Under the pieces are notes generated by a model. That model ran no database searches. It was not told the DNA's origin and worked only from the letters and a program-made list of their open reading frames with translations. Position numbers and translations under genes: made by a program. Shown here in pieces: positions 24,098 through 37,740 of a stretch of DNA of 64,000 bases; within the stretch, counting starts at the first letter, position 1; every line of letters begins with the position of its first letter. Origin of the DNA: Bugula neritina (lineage: Eukaryota > Bryozoa > Gymnolaemata > Cheilostomatida > Bugulidae); the NCBI GenBank assembly GCA_964035545.1, contig OZ037765.1:10596698-10660697 (forward strand), in the 5' to 3' direction.

Positions 24098-26699
24098 ATG
24101 ACATGGAAAGAGTATCGCCACAGGTTTTTGCCTTGGATAATACTTAATGGAAAAAACAGGTAGGTTCAAGTTTTAATACCTGACTGGCTGACACTACTAC
24201 TACTAGTACAGTAGTGCTACTACCAATATGAATATGGCAATAGTAATACTATTAGTGTAAGTGTTACTTATATGATTAGTATAAAGTATTGCTAATACAA
24301 ATTGAAATACTAATAGTATTAGTAATATCAATAGCTGATTTGACTTTACACTTGGAGTCTTGCAATTTTCTCTAGGCACTTTTTAAAAGTTGTTTGCAAA
24401 AATGACACAATCAAATGCTGAAATGCATATTCATGTTAATATAGATTTATTTTAATCGAGTTTTATGCTGCCGATTTGACGTATTAATGATTAAAACTTT
24501 AGATGATGTCTGTTGCAGGTTTCGTCAATGTGTAACTTCGCCAACGTCTTTCCAAAGTGAAAATATTGATGTTGAGTACTACGACCATAATTTTCAAATA
24601 AAATTAAAAGACTACTTGAGCAATGTAAATCACCGTCTGTCTTATTTGGGATGTACTGAAACCTTCTCTCAAGCTCACATGCAGCGTAGTTTCAAAAGAG
24701 ATACAGAAATTTTTCATAAATCATCTTATGAGTGTGCTTCAGATATCCTTGGCTTTTCCCTTTGTCGTTCTTCAAGCTCAATAAAAAATGCAGGCTTGGG
24801 TGTGTTTGTTGCTTTTGGAAAAATACCCAAAAATTCTATCGCTGCTCTTTATCCAGGTAAAGTGTACTATCCTCGTACATTTAATCTGTGCTGTGTAGCT
24901 TTCTCATGATAGATTTATGTTTAATTAGCATCATTAGGTTTTTCATATTTTTCATTTTGCAGGTTTAATATATGAACCAGGTGAGCCAGTATTATTGCAG
25001 TCAATACATAATCAATTTGTTCTCAGATGTAAGGATGGGGTTTTAGTTGATGGTAATGATAGAGGAATTTCTAAATTTTTGTATAGGTAAGTTTGTTGCA
25101 GACTAAATTAAAGGACATATTTTTACCCTACCAGCTGTTTATTGGTAACATATGATAAGCTGTCATTTGGTCTCAGCAATTATACTAAAATAGAAATAAA
25201 TTAATAGTGATGTTGACTCTGCAGTTTGCATGTTAACATAATAACAGCAGAACAATGCAGAGTTTATCTGCATCTATAGGTTTGGACTTTTTGTGTTTGC
25301 TTACCAGTATATACTCAACACTTTTTGGGCATCTGAGCATTCCACTACCATTTTAAGCTTTAGTCGTAGAGTTTTGTCTGAATTCATCTGCATGAAATGA
25401 TTAGATTGCATTTTTATTCACCTTGTCTGGCAAATGCTTGCTGTAAATAAGTTTTACTACTGCTGATTTTACTACAATATAAAGTCTTGAGGTAATGAGA
25501 CTCATTTTCGTCTCATCTTGAGAAAATCGTTGAAGCAATTAAAAATTAGACATATGTTTGCTCTTTTTGTACAAGTAATTTCAAAACTAAGTCTCGTTAA
25601 ATTTAGTTTATTTTATTTTAAGACTAGATAAACTAATGATCAGCTCAGCAATGTTGTTTTGAAAAAACTTTATATTTTACAATTGACCAATAATAACCTA
25701 CTAGAGTTTTCTTTTTCCAAATCCATTTTTTCGAATACAATTATGGTATGCCACAGACTGGTTCTGTTGGCTGGGAATAAACAGATGTGTGCAATCAAAT
25801 ATTTGATCATTGTTATTACTATTGTTAGATAAGGCTATTATATTGCATGATAGTTAAATTGTATTTTGTCTTAAAATGATTGTATTCGGAAATGTTTTTT
25901 CAAGTTTATCATAGATAAAACTGCTAGACTAATTTATTAACTTTTAGAAGCTGTGCTGGTCGAGATATAGTTGGTAGTCACCTCACATGTGATATATCCT
26001 GGTTAACAACTCATCCAATAAACGTGCTGTCTGTGGGCCAATATGTTAATAACCATAATGAAGGTAGGCTTGTTTATGAGAAATATATTTAATTTTCTGT
26101 ACAGGTGTCAAATATTTTTAAAATCATAGTGCAATGTAAGCCTTTAGAGGTGATGAAAAAAGTTTTTGAATAAAAAAGTTGTTTTATGAGATATTCGAGA
26201 TTTCTTCACTTAACTTTTTCTGATATCTTAATAATTGTATATAAGTTTTTGCCCTTAAAACAAGACTCACTTTTTACAAGTGCTTATAAGTTCTTGTGGC
26301 TATTGTGGCCAGCATTGGTAAAAAAAATTAATTTTCATATCTATAATTTTTGCATTTGTCTCTTTAGATAACCCTGCTAATGTAGAATACCAAGAAATCG
26401 ATTTGTCCGCCGATTTTCCTGATAATTTACTAAAATACATTCCAAATACTTACTACAGTGCTAATCATCAGTATGGCATGCAAAGGTTTGTATTTTCGGT
26501 GAACGTTGATCAATGCTATGGAGATTTCTGTTATAAAGACTGTTCTATCATAGTGAAACTCCTTTTCAATTAATGATTATAATACTTGGACTAAATTGCT
26601 CTTTTTAACAGGTTAAGGCGAATAGTAATGCTAAGAAGTTTGAGAGATATCACAGCTGGAGAGGAACTTTTTTCAACCTATTTTACAACCACACTGTAA
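24098..26699 (+). CDS. SETD9: SET domain-containing protein 9 (SETD9), complete, six exons
   Basis: Exons: 24098-24159, 24519-24856, 24963-25086, 25948-26063, 26368-26485, 26612-26699. All phases agree and give 281 aa, against about 299 in human SETD9. The N-terminus MTWKEYRHRFLPWIILN matches the conserved SETD9 start, which is why the ATG at 24098 is chosen over the one at 24487. The SET domain begins at residues 113-118 (GLGVFV). It continues with LVDGNDRGISKFLYRSC, the SVGQYVNNHN box (residues 204-212, the NHxC-equivalent, without its cysteine as I recall for human SETD9) and ends with GEELFSTYF (269-277), carrying the terminal tyrosine. SET proteins usually transfer methyl groups from S-adenosylmethionine to lysine; SETD9 substrates are little known. 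The gene is convergent with LTV1, with stop codons 870 bp apart. Confidence 0.96.
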
Positions 26700-27106
26700 A
26701 CCATAAAGAAATTTGATGTAACTTTAACTGGACCGACTTACTGAAGTTTCAATTTAAACAAGAGGAATATATTCTGGATACATATATCGCTCAGTGATAT
26801 TATATTAGTTATATTGTCAGCTATTGATCCAATTTTTTTCATCGAAAGCTATAATTTCAAGTAACAACTTTGTAAATTGAGAACTTCAACTCCAAAGTCT
26901 TACCCTCACACATTCTGCACATCTGATCTCTGAATTGAATATTCTATTAATATTGGCCAGAAAAATATATTGCTTTAAGTTTTACTATTATTTTGTACTA
27001 CTTAGTTTTTTTACATTTCTTAAATATAATTATATCTTTATAAAACCATGAAAGTATTTTCTCATGAGCCACAAAGTAAAAAAGTTGACCATTTGTCACC
27101 TTGACC

Positions 27107-27112
27107 AATAAA
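27107..27112 (+). terminator. Candidate SETD9 polyadenylation signal AATAAA
   Basis: A canonical AATAAA lies about 410 bp after the SETD9 stop, in the convergent spacer with LTV1. It is the clearest plus-strand hexamer I noticed there. Use is inferred, and AATAAA is common by chance in AT-rich DNA. Confidence 0.35.
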
Positions 27113-27481
27113 ATGTTACCAAACCAAATATAATTAATAACTTAAAATGGCAACTATTGTTATTATATTTTCAATGTACTGGTATATTTCCTGCTAAAAA
27201 GATAACATTCAAACTAAGAGATTTTCACTACATAATATTATGTTAGTGATACAATGTGTACATCAGTAAATTATCATTCTTGGAACAAATGATATTTGAT
27301 AAACTTTTAAAGGAGCAACCAACTTTGTAGGAATTGTAAAAAAATACATTGCAACTGAAGTTCCAAAAATTTGAAACTGATTAATATAGTTGCACATGAA
27401 GCAATGTTACAATAATGAAATTATCACATAGCTTCAATACAGAACAAATACAACGTGAAATAATGCCATTATGTGAAATCA

Positions 27482-27487
27482 TTTAAT
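27482..27487 (-). terminator. Candidate LTV1 polyadenylation signal ATTAAA
   Basis: The minus strand reads ATTAAA about 80 bp past the LTV1 stop codon. This is the commonest variant of AATAAA. No canonical AATAAA was noticed in the first 500 bp of the minus-strand 3' region. Assignment rests on position only. Confidence 0.3.
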
Positions 27488-27566
27488 GGCAAGTAATGTG
27501 TAACCTATAACTGAGATATAACCAGTTTCAGTACCACTACTGGCAGAGTTAGTGACCAGACTCCTA

Positions 27567-30500
27567 CTACACAATGGGTTTGCCATGCTGCATTGTCATG
27601 TTTTGTTTTTTTAAAGATGACTCTTCTTGCCTGAACGCCAGCTTTGTATTCTTCTTTTCTACCCGTCTTTCCTATTAAAATAAAAAATGTGCTTGCAAGT
27701 GATAATTATATATAGAATGCCTTTCACAAAGCAGTGTATTTTTGTAGAATAGGTTGAACTTCTTGGTAATAGCTAATTGCAAACAGTGAAGATAAAGAAC
27801 ATGGGATCAGATAGAAGATGCATTTTCTGAACAGATCAATTGAAGCTGTCAATTTTCAGTGAGAAAAGCAAATAGAGCACAGCACAAATGTATAGCTTGA
27901 AGAAATTGCTTTACTAAAAATAATACTGGATGAATAATAACAGCTATATTAGCATTTTGAAAATATGCCCGTGATTTTTGAAAATCTTGCAGAGATTGAA
28001 ATTTATATAGTGTACTGTTAGATACAAACCTTTCGTTCTGCTTTGACAGCAGCTTTTCTCTGGCGTCTCTCTTCACTTTGCTCTCCTCTTTTTCTAACTG
28101 GTGCAACAAGCACTTCCTCATTTAGGTTATCTAAAGCCCGCAACTGCTTTTTGGTAAGGCCCCTTGATTGAATGGACTCCACAGGTATACCCAACTTTTT
28201 AGTTAATTCAATCTTTTTGGATGAGTTCTATAATAAACCCAACATTTGAACTTCTTCAAAGCAATGCAAAACGCATGTAATTCATTGCTGCTTAATAAAA
28301 TACAGAATGGTGGGCTACCTTTTTTTTCCAAGGATCTTCAATAACCTTTGGATGATTGTATATATCAGAATAAGTACCTGCATAAAAATAATACAAATGA
28401 ATGATGCAGCTGTTTAAAGATTGTCAATAGTATTAAACACCATGACAGGATTACAAATGTAAGTAATAACACTATCGCAGGATTAAAAATGAAAATAATT
28501 GCGCAGCTGAATGAACAATGAACCAAAAAACTTACTCAGAATGGATTCACAATCCCATTTACTTGTATTCCCTTCATCCACCACAACTACCTCAGTCATT
28601 TCTTCTTCACTTTCGTCATCACTTTCCATATCTACTTGTATATCATCTCCATTTAGCTCTGAATCAGGCAGGGTACTAAAGTAAATGAGTTTAAAGATTA
28701 GTAGAGTGCAATTAAAATAGTTTAATAATAAATCTATTTTTATTCATTACCATTTCTAGAATAAACAGTGGCATGGTGGAATATTCTATGCTTTGTTTTA
28801 TAAAAGCTTGTCTATTTAGCACAACTACGAAAGAGTTGTTAACAAACCGGATTTTTAGCATCACAGCAACGAAAACATGAAGAAAACACGTTTAAATGGC
28901 ATACGCTAAAGTTTAGATACAATACCAATAACAATGCTTTTCTATAACGTTATCAATTATTAAACAAGGATTTGACCCGTGTTTTGCTTAAATAAAAATA
29001 TGGTTCCAGCGCAATTTTTCTGAACAAAATTTGTACAGCTTTTATTAATTGCATGACTCTGTGAAATATTGTACACCGAATATTCAAAACACTCAATTGG
29101 CTCACAGTTGGACACAATGAAAGTAACAAGTAAGTAATATAAATTGCCAAGACTATACATAATATAATACTTGAATTCAATTAGCAATTAAAAACATACA
29201 CTTTGACTTGTTGTTTTTCAAATTGCTTCAGCAAGAAATCCATAAGGGGACCATCAGTACCAACTTTCCCATCAATTTCTTCATGATCCAAAGCACCAAT
29301 TTCCTCTTCATCATATTCAGCATACAACTGCGAAACATTTAAATGTCAATTTCTAGACATGCAATACCTATATTAATAGGAAAAGATAACAGCCCATCTG
29401 TAATCAGTGTCATCTCGTAGCTGGAATACAATTGGTAACAAAACATTTGCTAACAATAATTTCTGCTTTCCAATATACAGCTGGTGAATAAAAATTTATA
29501 AACTACATACTCACTTTTTCAAATTTATCGTCAAGAAGTGTAAGGGCAGCATTTCTGTTCACAACAGAGCTACTCATTGAGTAACTAGTGAACCTAGTTT
29601 TAGCCTCATCCTCCGAGAAAGACTCCATTGAGCCAATCTCATCAAGATCCTCACCATCAAAGTCTGAAGATATATATCCATCTCCTTCCTCCCTGAAGGT
29701 ATTAGAGGCAGCCCCACATCTGAAGAAAATAGCCTATCTTATCATTTTCTGATGATGGTGGTGCTACCAACACATGAAAGTATTATACCCTTTATCAAAA
29801 TTTATAGTCAACATTCCATCTGTGTGCGCGAGTGTGTGCGTGTATACAATTAAACTGCTACTCAAGAAATATACTTTTAAAAGTGGGCAAGTTAACAAAT
29901 ATATAAATATATACCTAATACTCTGACTTAATAACAAACTAAATCACAACAAAAGCTATAATAAAATTAGTTAACCACCTAAGTTAAACAGTAATACTTT
30001 GTAAGTTAACATTTTGACCTGCATGGCTGTAATTAGGGCTCAGAGCTGAATACCAATTACCCAGTCTGCCAGATTGTATCATTACATCTAGTTTTAGTGA
30101 TTGGAATAGCAACAAGTTAAGGAACATGGTTCCATTTGAACTACAATATGCTTGCAATATGTATGCTAAACGAAAAGACTTCAATTTACCTCCTTTACAC
30201 ACACTGTTAATCCGATTTGATCTACGGAATGGTCACACATAAACTGCAATGACAAACACACCTTTCAGCTGACGGTAACATTTGCTCCTCAAGCCATTTG
30301 CTTTGCCTATCACCGACACTCATGTCGTCTTGAGACATTTCATCTCCGCTGTGATTAGCCATAGTTACAAAGTCATCATCTAGTTCTCCATCAATGCTTT
30401 CCTCATAATCACTATCAAGGGCAGCAACTATATCAGGATCCCAGTCTATCTTTGGCCCTAAAAGTACAAGCTTTGCAATAAACAACTGATTAGTAAATTT

Positions 30501-31287
30501 ATTGTTTGGTAAAGAATCGCATTGTTATACATTTTATAAACTAAGTAAGTTTTTAATTGAACTACACAAATAACTAAAACTAGCAGTACCAGAGACAGGA
30601 GCAGCCAATTCCAACATGCCAATTTTTTCTTCAGTTTCAGAAGGTAAGACTTCTGCAGGTAAAGTAACTCTCGACTGAAATAAAAACAAGTAAACATTGA
30701 TTAAAGGACATGACTCGTCAAAGAAGGTATACTGGACTACATAAGCAGATCATTGTCCGGTTTCTCACCGCGGCAGTAGAGCCAACTCTGAATAGTTCCA
30801 AATCTTCTGAAGGTTCAACTTGATTCATTTGTTCGACTGTCCTCATGTGCTGCTCATAATTATATTCATCATCATAATAAATGCCCATAGTAGCTAGGCG
30901 CTCTTTCTTAGCAGCTTGTGCCAACTACAACATATAACACAAACTCAACTTTAAATGTGATAAGTCGAGCAACAAAACTGGCCCACATAAACAAAGCTTT
31001 CTAGCATTAGAGATTTTTGAAAGTGAGCGTTTCAACAGGGTACTAACTTTACAAAATAATAAGCCCACCTCATCACCGGTGACAAGCACCATTCGAGACG
31101 CATCTTCATCAGCTTGCAGGGGATCTTTCTGACTTCTATGTATTAGTTGATATGTAATGGCATTCTTTTTATCTATGAACTTTTTCTTTTTTCTAGGCTA
31201 AAAAATCATTAATAATTTTTGGGTGCCTAAAACTAAACTTAATAGGATATTGTTGCAAAAAGTTGCCAAGAATTATTTACATACCAT
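27567..31287 (-). CDS. LTV1: LTV1 ribosome biogenesis factor, complete, eleven exons
   Basis: LTV1 is a conserved 40S assembly factor that binds near uS3 on pre-40S particles and is released after phosphorylation during late maturation. Exons in gene order: 31287-31285, 31197-31069, 30924-30769, 30674-30590, 30457-30262, 29719-29515, 29327-29200, 28675-28536, 28377-28319, 28227-28030, 27671-27567. Phases all agree and give 467 aa (human 475). Hallmarks in order: PRKKKKFIDKKNAITYQLIH, RSQKDPLQADEDASRMVL, GIYYDDEYNYEQHM, WDPDIVAALDSDYEE, several Asp/Glu/Ser blocks, TRFTSYSMSSSVVNRNAALT with DDKFEK, YAEYDEEEIGALDHEE, WDCESILSTYSDIYNHPKVI and a basic tail SEERRQRKAAVKAERKERRV. The start codon is the last three bases of exon 1, just before a GTATGT donor; the next exon supplies PRKKKK exactly where human LTV1 has MPHRKKK. 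Confidence 0.97.
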
Positions 31288-31989
31288 GTTGAAGAAATAA
31301 AAGAATCTGTATAACGCCTTTTCAGTCTATTCCGTAGCTCAAACAAACTACAAACAGAATTGTCATAAATAAACTGCAACAAACAAAATACAGGCATTAC
31401 CATGATGGTGAATTACAAAACTCAATAATAAACTTAGGCAGCTTTATTCGCAAAAAAAACGTTAACAAAGCTTGAAAAACAAATGAAAACTGTATTGATG
31501 GGTATTAAACGATAACAGCTACCATTATACATTATTACTGTTGCTAGACTTCAAGTTATCTTACTGAGCCTGCAACAGCGGTAAAATTTGACATGTGACA
31601 GCTTTCTTACTTCTGATAATTTATAGCTATATTTTTTGACCATTTTATTATTGATGACAATTAAAATAAGAGCCAGCGTTATTATTGAATGGGTAAATAA
31701 ACTGTCTAAGTCTTCTACAACTTTTTAAATAAAACTATAAAAATTGCTACATTAACTTCACTTGAAAACAATAAATCCAAAAAATAATAATCTTTTCAGA
31801 TGGATACTGATGTGGGAATTGTAGCAACATGCATTATAACAGAGCGCATAAATAATGAATGAAGGGTAAATTAGCTCGCCATAAAGCAATACAAAAGCTG
31901 CTTAGCATAAGAGTATAAAAATCTAGTTGCAAATGAGCTTAAATAATTTATTTGAACTATCAATGTACTAATTACTGGAGTTAGATCAA

Positions 31990-32640
31990 TATGGTCATGA
32001 GTATCAGCACTCGAGTACCAGTATGCGATTGAGTAGCGCAATCAGTTACACCATCATTATGATTATCATTATGAGTATGTGTATTGAATATGGATTATGA
32101 TTACTAGTATCAGTATGACCATCACCATGCCGCATGCGACATGTCATTGTGATGGTTTATCATTATGACTGTAAGTATTATGGCTGTAAGTCACTAAGTG
32201 TAGGATTATCACTATCACTATGACACTGAGTCTGATTATCACTATGAGTTAGAGCATCAGTAGGCTATGATTATCATTGTGATTATGAAGTGATAATCAT
32301 TTTTATTGTTATTATGATAATCAATAATCATAATGATTTTTATGATGACTTTGATTTAGTTTTATCATAAGTATCCAAGTATTACTATTAATATTAGTAA
32401 TGCTGTATTACTATTAATATAGACATGGTCACATACTGATATTGATTATTGATACTCATAATTTAACGTTAAGTTGTTTGTAATTGAATTTAAAGTTAAA
32501 TCTAATGTTACAGTAAAACTAAAAGTAAATGTAATACTCTAAATCTAATAGTTATTAGTTATAGTTATACTAAGAGTAAGACTAATACACATACTTACAG
32601 TTATACTTGTAGTATTACTATTAGTTAGTAATAGGCCCAT
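31990..32640. repeat. Degenerate hexamer-like array
   Basis: Words such as GAGTATCAGCAC, ATTATCATTATGAGTATG, ATCAGTATGACC and TATCACTATCACTATGAC recur with imperfect six-base spacing. The tract merges into AT-rich TAATACTATTAATA sequence. It lies upstream of LTV1. Confidence 0.7.
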
Positions 32641-35600
32641 CTCAAAATATTTAGTACACACAGAAAAAAATTATCAAAAAATAAAACTTGTAGTAGAAAG
32701 CTCAAACTTTGTGATAAGGGTAATTATCAGGTGCTGAATTCAAATATGAAATTATTTTTTTGCTATAGGTGCTTAAACTTGACCTTTAACCTCTCAAAAG
32801 TCTGCAGTCCAAAAAAATGGTGAAATATAAATGTTTATATTTTAATAAGCAAAACATGGTTTTAGACTAATATAAGGGCTCTGAATTAAAAAAAAATACT
32901 AGTTTTTATCTGTGATAGACACATTTATACCTTTGGCTCTATAAAGTCAACACCCAAAGAAAATTTATTAAAAATATTGCAGCATAAAGAGACAAAAGTT
33001 TTATGATTGGTTTTAAACAGAATGACTTTATTTTGGAAAATAATTTTCTACAGACTAAACTTTTAAAATTGACAGCATATGCATACAGCAGGTGCCTTTC
33101 CAAACCATCTATGAGGTAGGCTAATAGCTTGTTACTTTTTTGTATAAATTGACAGTTCACCAGTAGTCCTATTATATCGAGTACAAGACATTCACACAAA
33201 CAAAATGCATGCACAAAACATAAAATATTGTCAACAAACCATGAAAAACATATTCACTAACACACTTCCTTCTACCTTATCTACACTCACATCTCCTCCT
33301 ACAAAAAACAGTAAGACAAATTATAGAATGTTTGCTAATGTTGATGTACACATTTAAACTTTCATCATTATTTCACAAGTAGCAGTTGCAGAAACCATGT
33401 GAGCTTGAGCTGATGTTATTGCAGCCCTCTCAATATTTTGCTAGTTGTAGGAGTAGATTGTTTAGTCTACATTTCTATTGTACTGGCTTCATCGTAAGAT
33501 TTATCTAAACTTAATTAAGCTGTATATTTCAAGTATGATTTTTATTTTAATCGCTCTTCTGAACTTTCAATTTGTCTATACTTGTTCAGATGTTGACATA
33601 CTCCTCAGTTGTTGCTTCCTTCTCTCTTGCTGCACTTCGGACCACTGCTTTTTTCTGATGAAGCATGGCTCCTAGCAGTGGACTGTTGCCTGGTCTTGAA
33701 AGGCATAGAACTATTCTATACAATATAAAAACTAAAATATATGAGTTTTTTAGTTTGGTAAGCTATTGAGACTAATGCTTAGAAGAATGAGGGTTAGCTA
33801 TAATCTAAGTTATTGGCTATTAATAACTTAATGAATAAGATAATGAAACTAAATAGTTGCAAAACAAGAGCTAGCCTACAGAATAAAGTTGTATTTAAAT
33901 TGACTATTAGTGTTACAAGCTATTACACTATTGACAAGTTGTTAGCAATGATTAATTTGCTTAAGTACCCGTAGCGTACATGTCCGTAGTATAACTTACT
34001 CATTCAACTTAGACCTAAGGAGCTAATCCAAATCACTATTATGTACTAAGTAGATATATTAACATATTAATATTATTGCAACTTATTCCTAAATTTCTAA
34101 TTAAATTAAATTTATCAAGTGCAAACTATAAAAAATGCCAATAAGCAGGGATCAAGCACTCAGAGTGAGAGTAGTGAGAGTAAGAGTAATCACTTAATGT
34201 TTATGTTATTAAGAAAAGTAATACTAATAGTAATAGTATTAGTATTGGTAATATCATATTGAGTTCAATATCATTACACTTACAGTTTGAATTTACACAT
34301 CGCAGTTTACAATATTCAGTATTGACTATTGAATTCAAAATGAATCATTAAATGGTGAATGGCTACTACAATTTCAATTTGAATTTTAAGTTGCTGATCG
34401 CGACAATAAAAGTTTTAGTTGAATATAAATTATGGCAATTCAAAACTAAAGTTTAAATACGCAAGTGCAATTTAAACTTAATGCATTAAAAAGTTATTTA
34501 CTTAGTTATTTAGTTCTTATTTCCCCATTATCATTAATTTTAAATTATTAATAATAGAAATGTTATGATAAACTTAAAGAGTTACTCGTTATCGTTATGA
34601 TTGGGATTATCATTGTAAGAATTGATAAAACAAAAGAATAAAGCCTTAGAGAAAAATTGACTGAAAGTTATATTGTTTGATAAATATAAAAAGTTATGAG
34701 AAGTTTGGAAAAATACAATTAATACTAACCTGACGAAATAAATGAAAACTAAACCGCTATGCCATCAGATTATTTTCTTGGCAACAAACCGGATGCGCTA
34801 ATATACTCTAAATTCTAGAAGTTTCAAGCTGACTTTATTTATGAAAACAAAATGGGATTACTGTGTAATTATTTTATACTTATGAATAAACAGAATAAAA
34901 ATATATTTCTTGTTGTAAAAAATGAGTTTGAGCAAAATAATAAAATTTAACTATTTTATTTGAGAGTGTAAACAAAAAGCGTTAGCAATTTCGTTCTCAC
35001 GTGCTCATACTCAATTTACGGACAATTGTTGCGGACAAAAAATTCGTGAGGTTGAAACACTAAAACAGGAATATCTAAACTTGTACTGCTAGGAATTAGA
35101 CATTCAGCACACCAAGAGATTGACAAGCTTTTTTAGAACAGTTTAAAGAAAAGAATATAATCATAATATATATTTATAAGAAAGTTATGCTATGTCAAAG
35201 TTGAAATGTGTTACCCACTGAATTTATTTTTCAGTGGGTAAAATTTATAAACTTGTCATTTTTTCAATAAAAAATGCATAATATAGCTTAAATATACTAA
35301 TTTTATAATAAATTAAAATGTTTTTTATTCTGGGACACAGTGAGTTTACATATTTGAAGCATCAGAGAGCTAGACAACATCATTTTTGAAAACCTGTCCT
35401 TATTTTGCACTGTACTAATTATTTTGAGATGAGCCAATACTAATAGCAAATGTAATACTAATAATAACAGTAATGGTAAGTTAGTAAATCACTAAAACTA
35501 AAAGTAAATGTAATAGTCCACCTAACAGTAACTGTGAGTTAACTACAACATTAAATTAATTTTATAACTGTTCAATTAATGAATATAAGTAAAACTAACA

Positions 35601-36449
35601 CAATAGCAATATGAATAACATTATGATTATGATTAACTTTAAACTCACTAAGTCTAACTGTAAGTGTAATTGTCAGTATGAGTATTAACTATAACTTAAC
35701 AGTAACAGTAACTAACTATGATCAAATTCAAATATATTTTATTATTATAATTTTATTAATTTAAAATTTAAATTTAATATTCAATATTTATATAATTCAT
35801 ATTCATATAGGTAAATGATAATCATAATGCCAATGATAATCCTAAGGCTAATGATTAGATTTGAATTAAAACCACTGCACACACTAATTCTAAAACATCA
35901 AAACACAGTTATTCAAGATGAAATTTAACAATTAGTTTTACTGATACACTTTACTTTATTTTAATCTATCCCTAAAAGTACATGGCATTACTGATACATT
36001 TAAGTTAAAGGTAATTTACTGATTGCATATACTTTTACTTTTAGTTATCACTGCATGCTCATGCTGATAAAATGAGATTGATGGACGTAGTTGCATGCTG
36101 GAAGCGAGCAGTATCGATAGTTAAGTGTAGTTTTGTAGGCAGTATTTTACCTGCATTAGTGAGTCCAGTGTTAAGAAAGGTTTTATCTCCGTTTATTATT
36201 TAGCTCACAGTTTTATTGTTTACCAATAGAGTTATCTTCTCACATTATTGTTTTATTGTTTCATCATCAGAGGCAGCGGTCAAGTATTATATAATCGAAG
36301 AAGGAGTGGCAATGAAGAGCTCAAACCACAAAACTAACGCTACTTAAGAAGATAACTCTATGTTCCAAACTAAAATTGGTAGGCTTGTGTGAAAGAGATA
36401 AAAAAGAGCTTCACTGGGTACTACTGACCTGGGAATCTTCATCTCCACC

Positions 36450-37740
36450 ACAATTTATCATAGTAATAGTAATACTAGTAACAACAGTAATCTTTGTTAG
36501 TTTCAAATAGAGCTATTTGATTTACCCAGTCCTTTAGTAATATTATTACTATTAGTATTAGCATAACGATAAGTTAAAAGTATACTCATACTAATAGTTA
36601 TAATAGGAATATTATTATACTAATGTCTACTACTTAAGAATACAGTAGTCGTAGACGTAGTACACTAATTTACTGGTACAGTAGTACTAGTACTAGTAGT
36701 AGTAGTAGCACTAGTAGGACTACTACTACTAGTACTACTACGTCTACTGCACTACTACTACTAATAGTAATACTAATAGTAATACTACTATTACTATTTG
36801 TGCTAGTACTACTACTAATACTAGTAGTAGTAGTAGTAGTAGTAGTACTCTAACTCTACTGTCTCTAGTACTAGGTCTAGTAGTAGTACTCTTACTCTAG
36901 TACTATTAGTACTAATTATCTAATAGTAACTGTAATGCTAATGCTTATACTAAATAACTCATAGCAATACTAAATAACTAATAGGAATACTAATAGTAAT
37001 ACGAAAAATAAATCAAAATGGCTATTATTATTACTATTAGTATTAGGTATTTGGCATTAGTTATGCTTATACTTTGACTTTGAGTATTACTATTAGTATT
37101 ATACTGTCAGTTATACTTATATTTTGACTTATAGTTATATTCAATAACTTAAAGTTATACTAGTTATGGAGTTGCAGTTGAGTTATTGCTTATATTTATG
37201 ATAATAATTAAATCACTTATAATTATTTATTATATTTACATTATTTTTATTAATATTAATTATTAACTTATACTTTAACTTTTAGTTATTAATGTTAACA
37301 GCTATTTACTATAACTAATACTATTGCTTATTAATATTAGTTTAGACTTACTCATTTACAACAAGTATTAGTATTACACAAGTTTATAAGTATATACTTA
37401 ATCTTTTAAACTTGTGGAACAGTCATACAAATACGTGTACTAAGTGAATAAGTCTAAATTTAAGTAACTTATACAGTTCTAGCAGTATGGCTTATGAGCA
37501 TGAACATTAGTATTATATAATTATAATGCTAACAGTAAGTGTAACTATAACTATTAGATTTAGTATTGCTACTGGTATTACAAAGTATTACATAGTGAAT
37601 GATTTTCTGTGATCTGTTTGATATTGACATTGCAATTGGTATAAGTATTACATTTGTTATTAGTAATAATAGTATAAGCATTAGCATTACTATTATACCA
37701 AATCTAATACTTATACTCACATAATGATAGTATTTTAATA
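36450..37740. repeat. Degenerate TAG/CTA and TAATACTAATAG array with internal inversions
   Basis: About 1.3 kb of nearly continuous three-base words (TAG, TAC, TAA, TAT) with frequent switches of strand sense, for example GTAGTACTAGTACTAGTAG followed by CTACTACTACTAGTAC. The densest palindromic block is about 36640-36910. The array has no fixed long unit. Confidence 0.85.

Noticed and set aside
24487-24518. ATG at 24487 as the SETD9 start
   Set aside because: It lies in intron before the acceptor TGTTGCAG. The exon at 24098-24159 gives the conserved N-terminus and the correct phase.
33590-33735. Minus-strand segment reading MPFKTRQQSTARSHASSEKS in one frame and LLGAMLHQKKAVVRSAAREK in another
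   Set aside because: Two frames look plausible at once, the segment is short, and no partner exons or homology were found. Likely chance in a slightly GC-richer patch.
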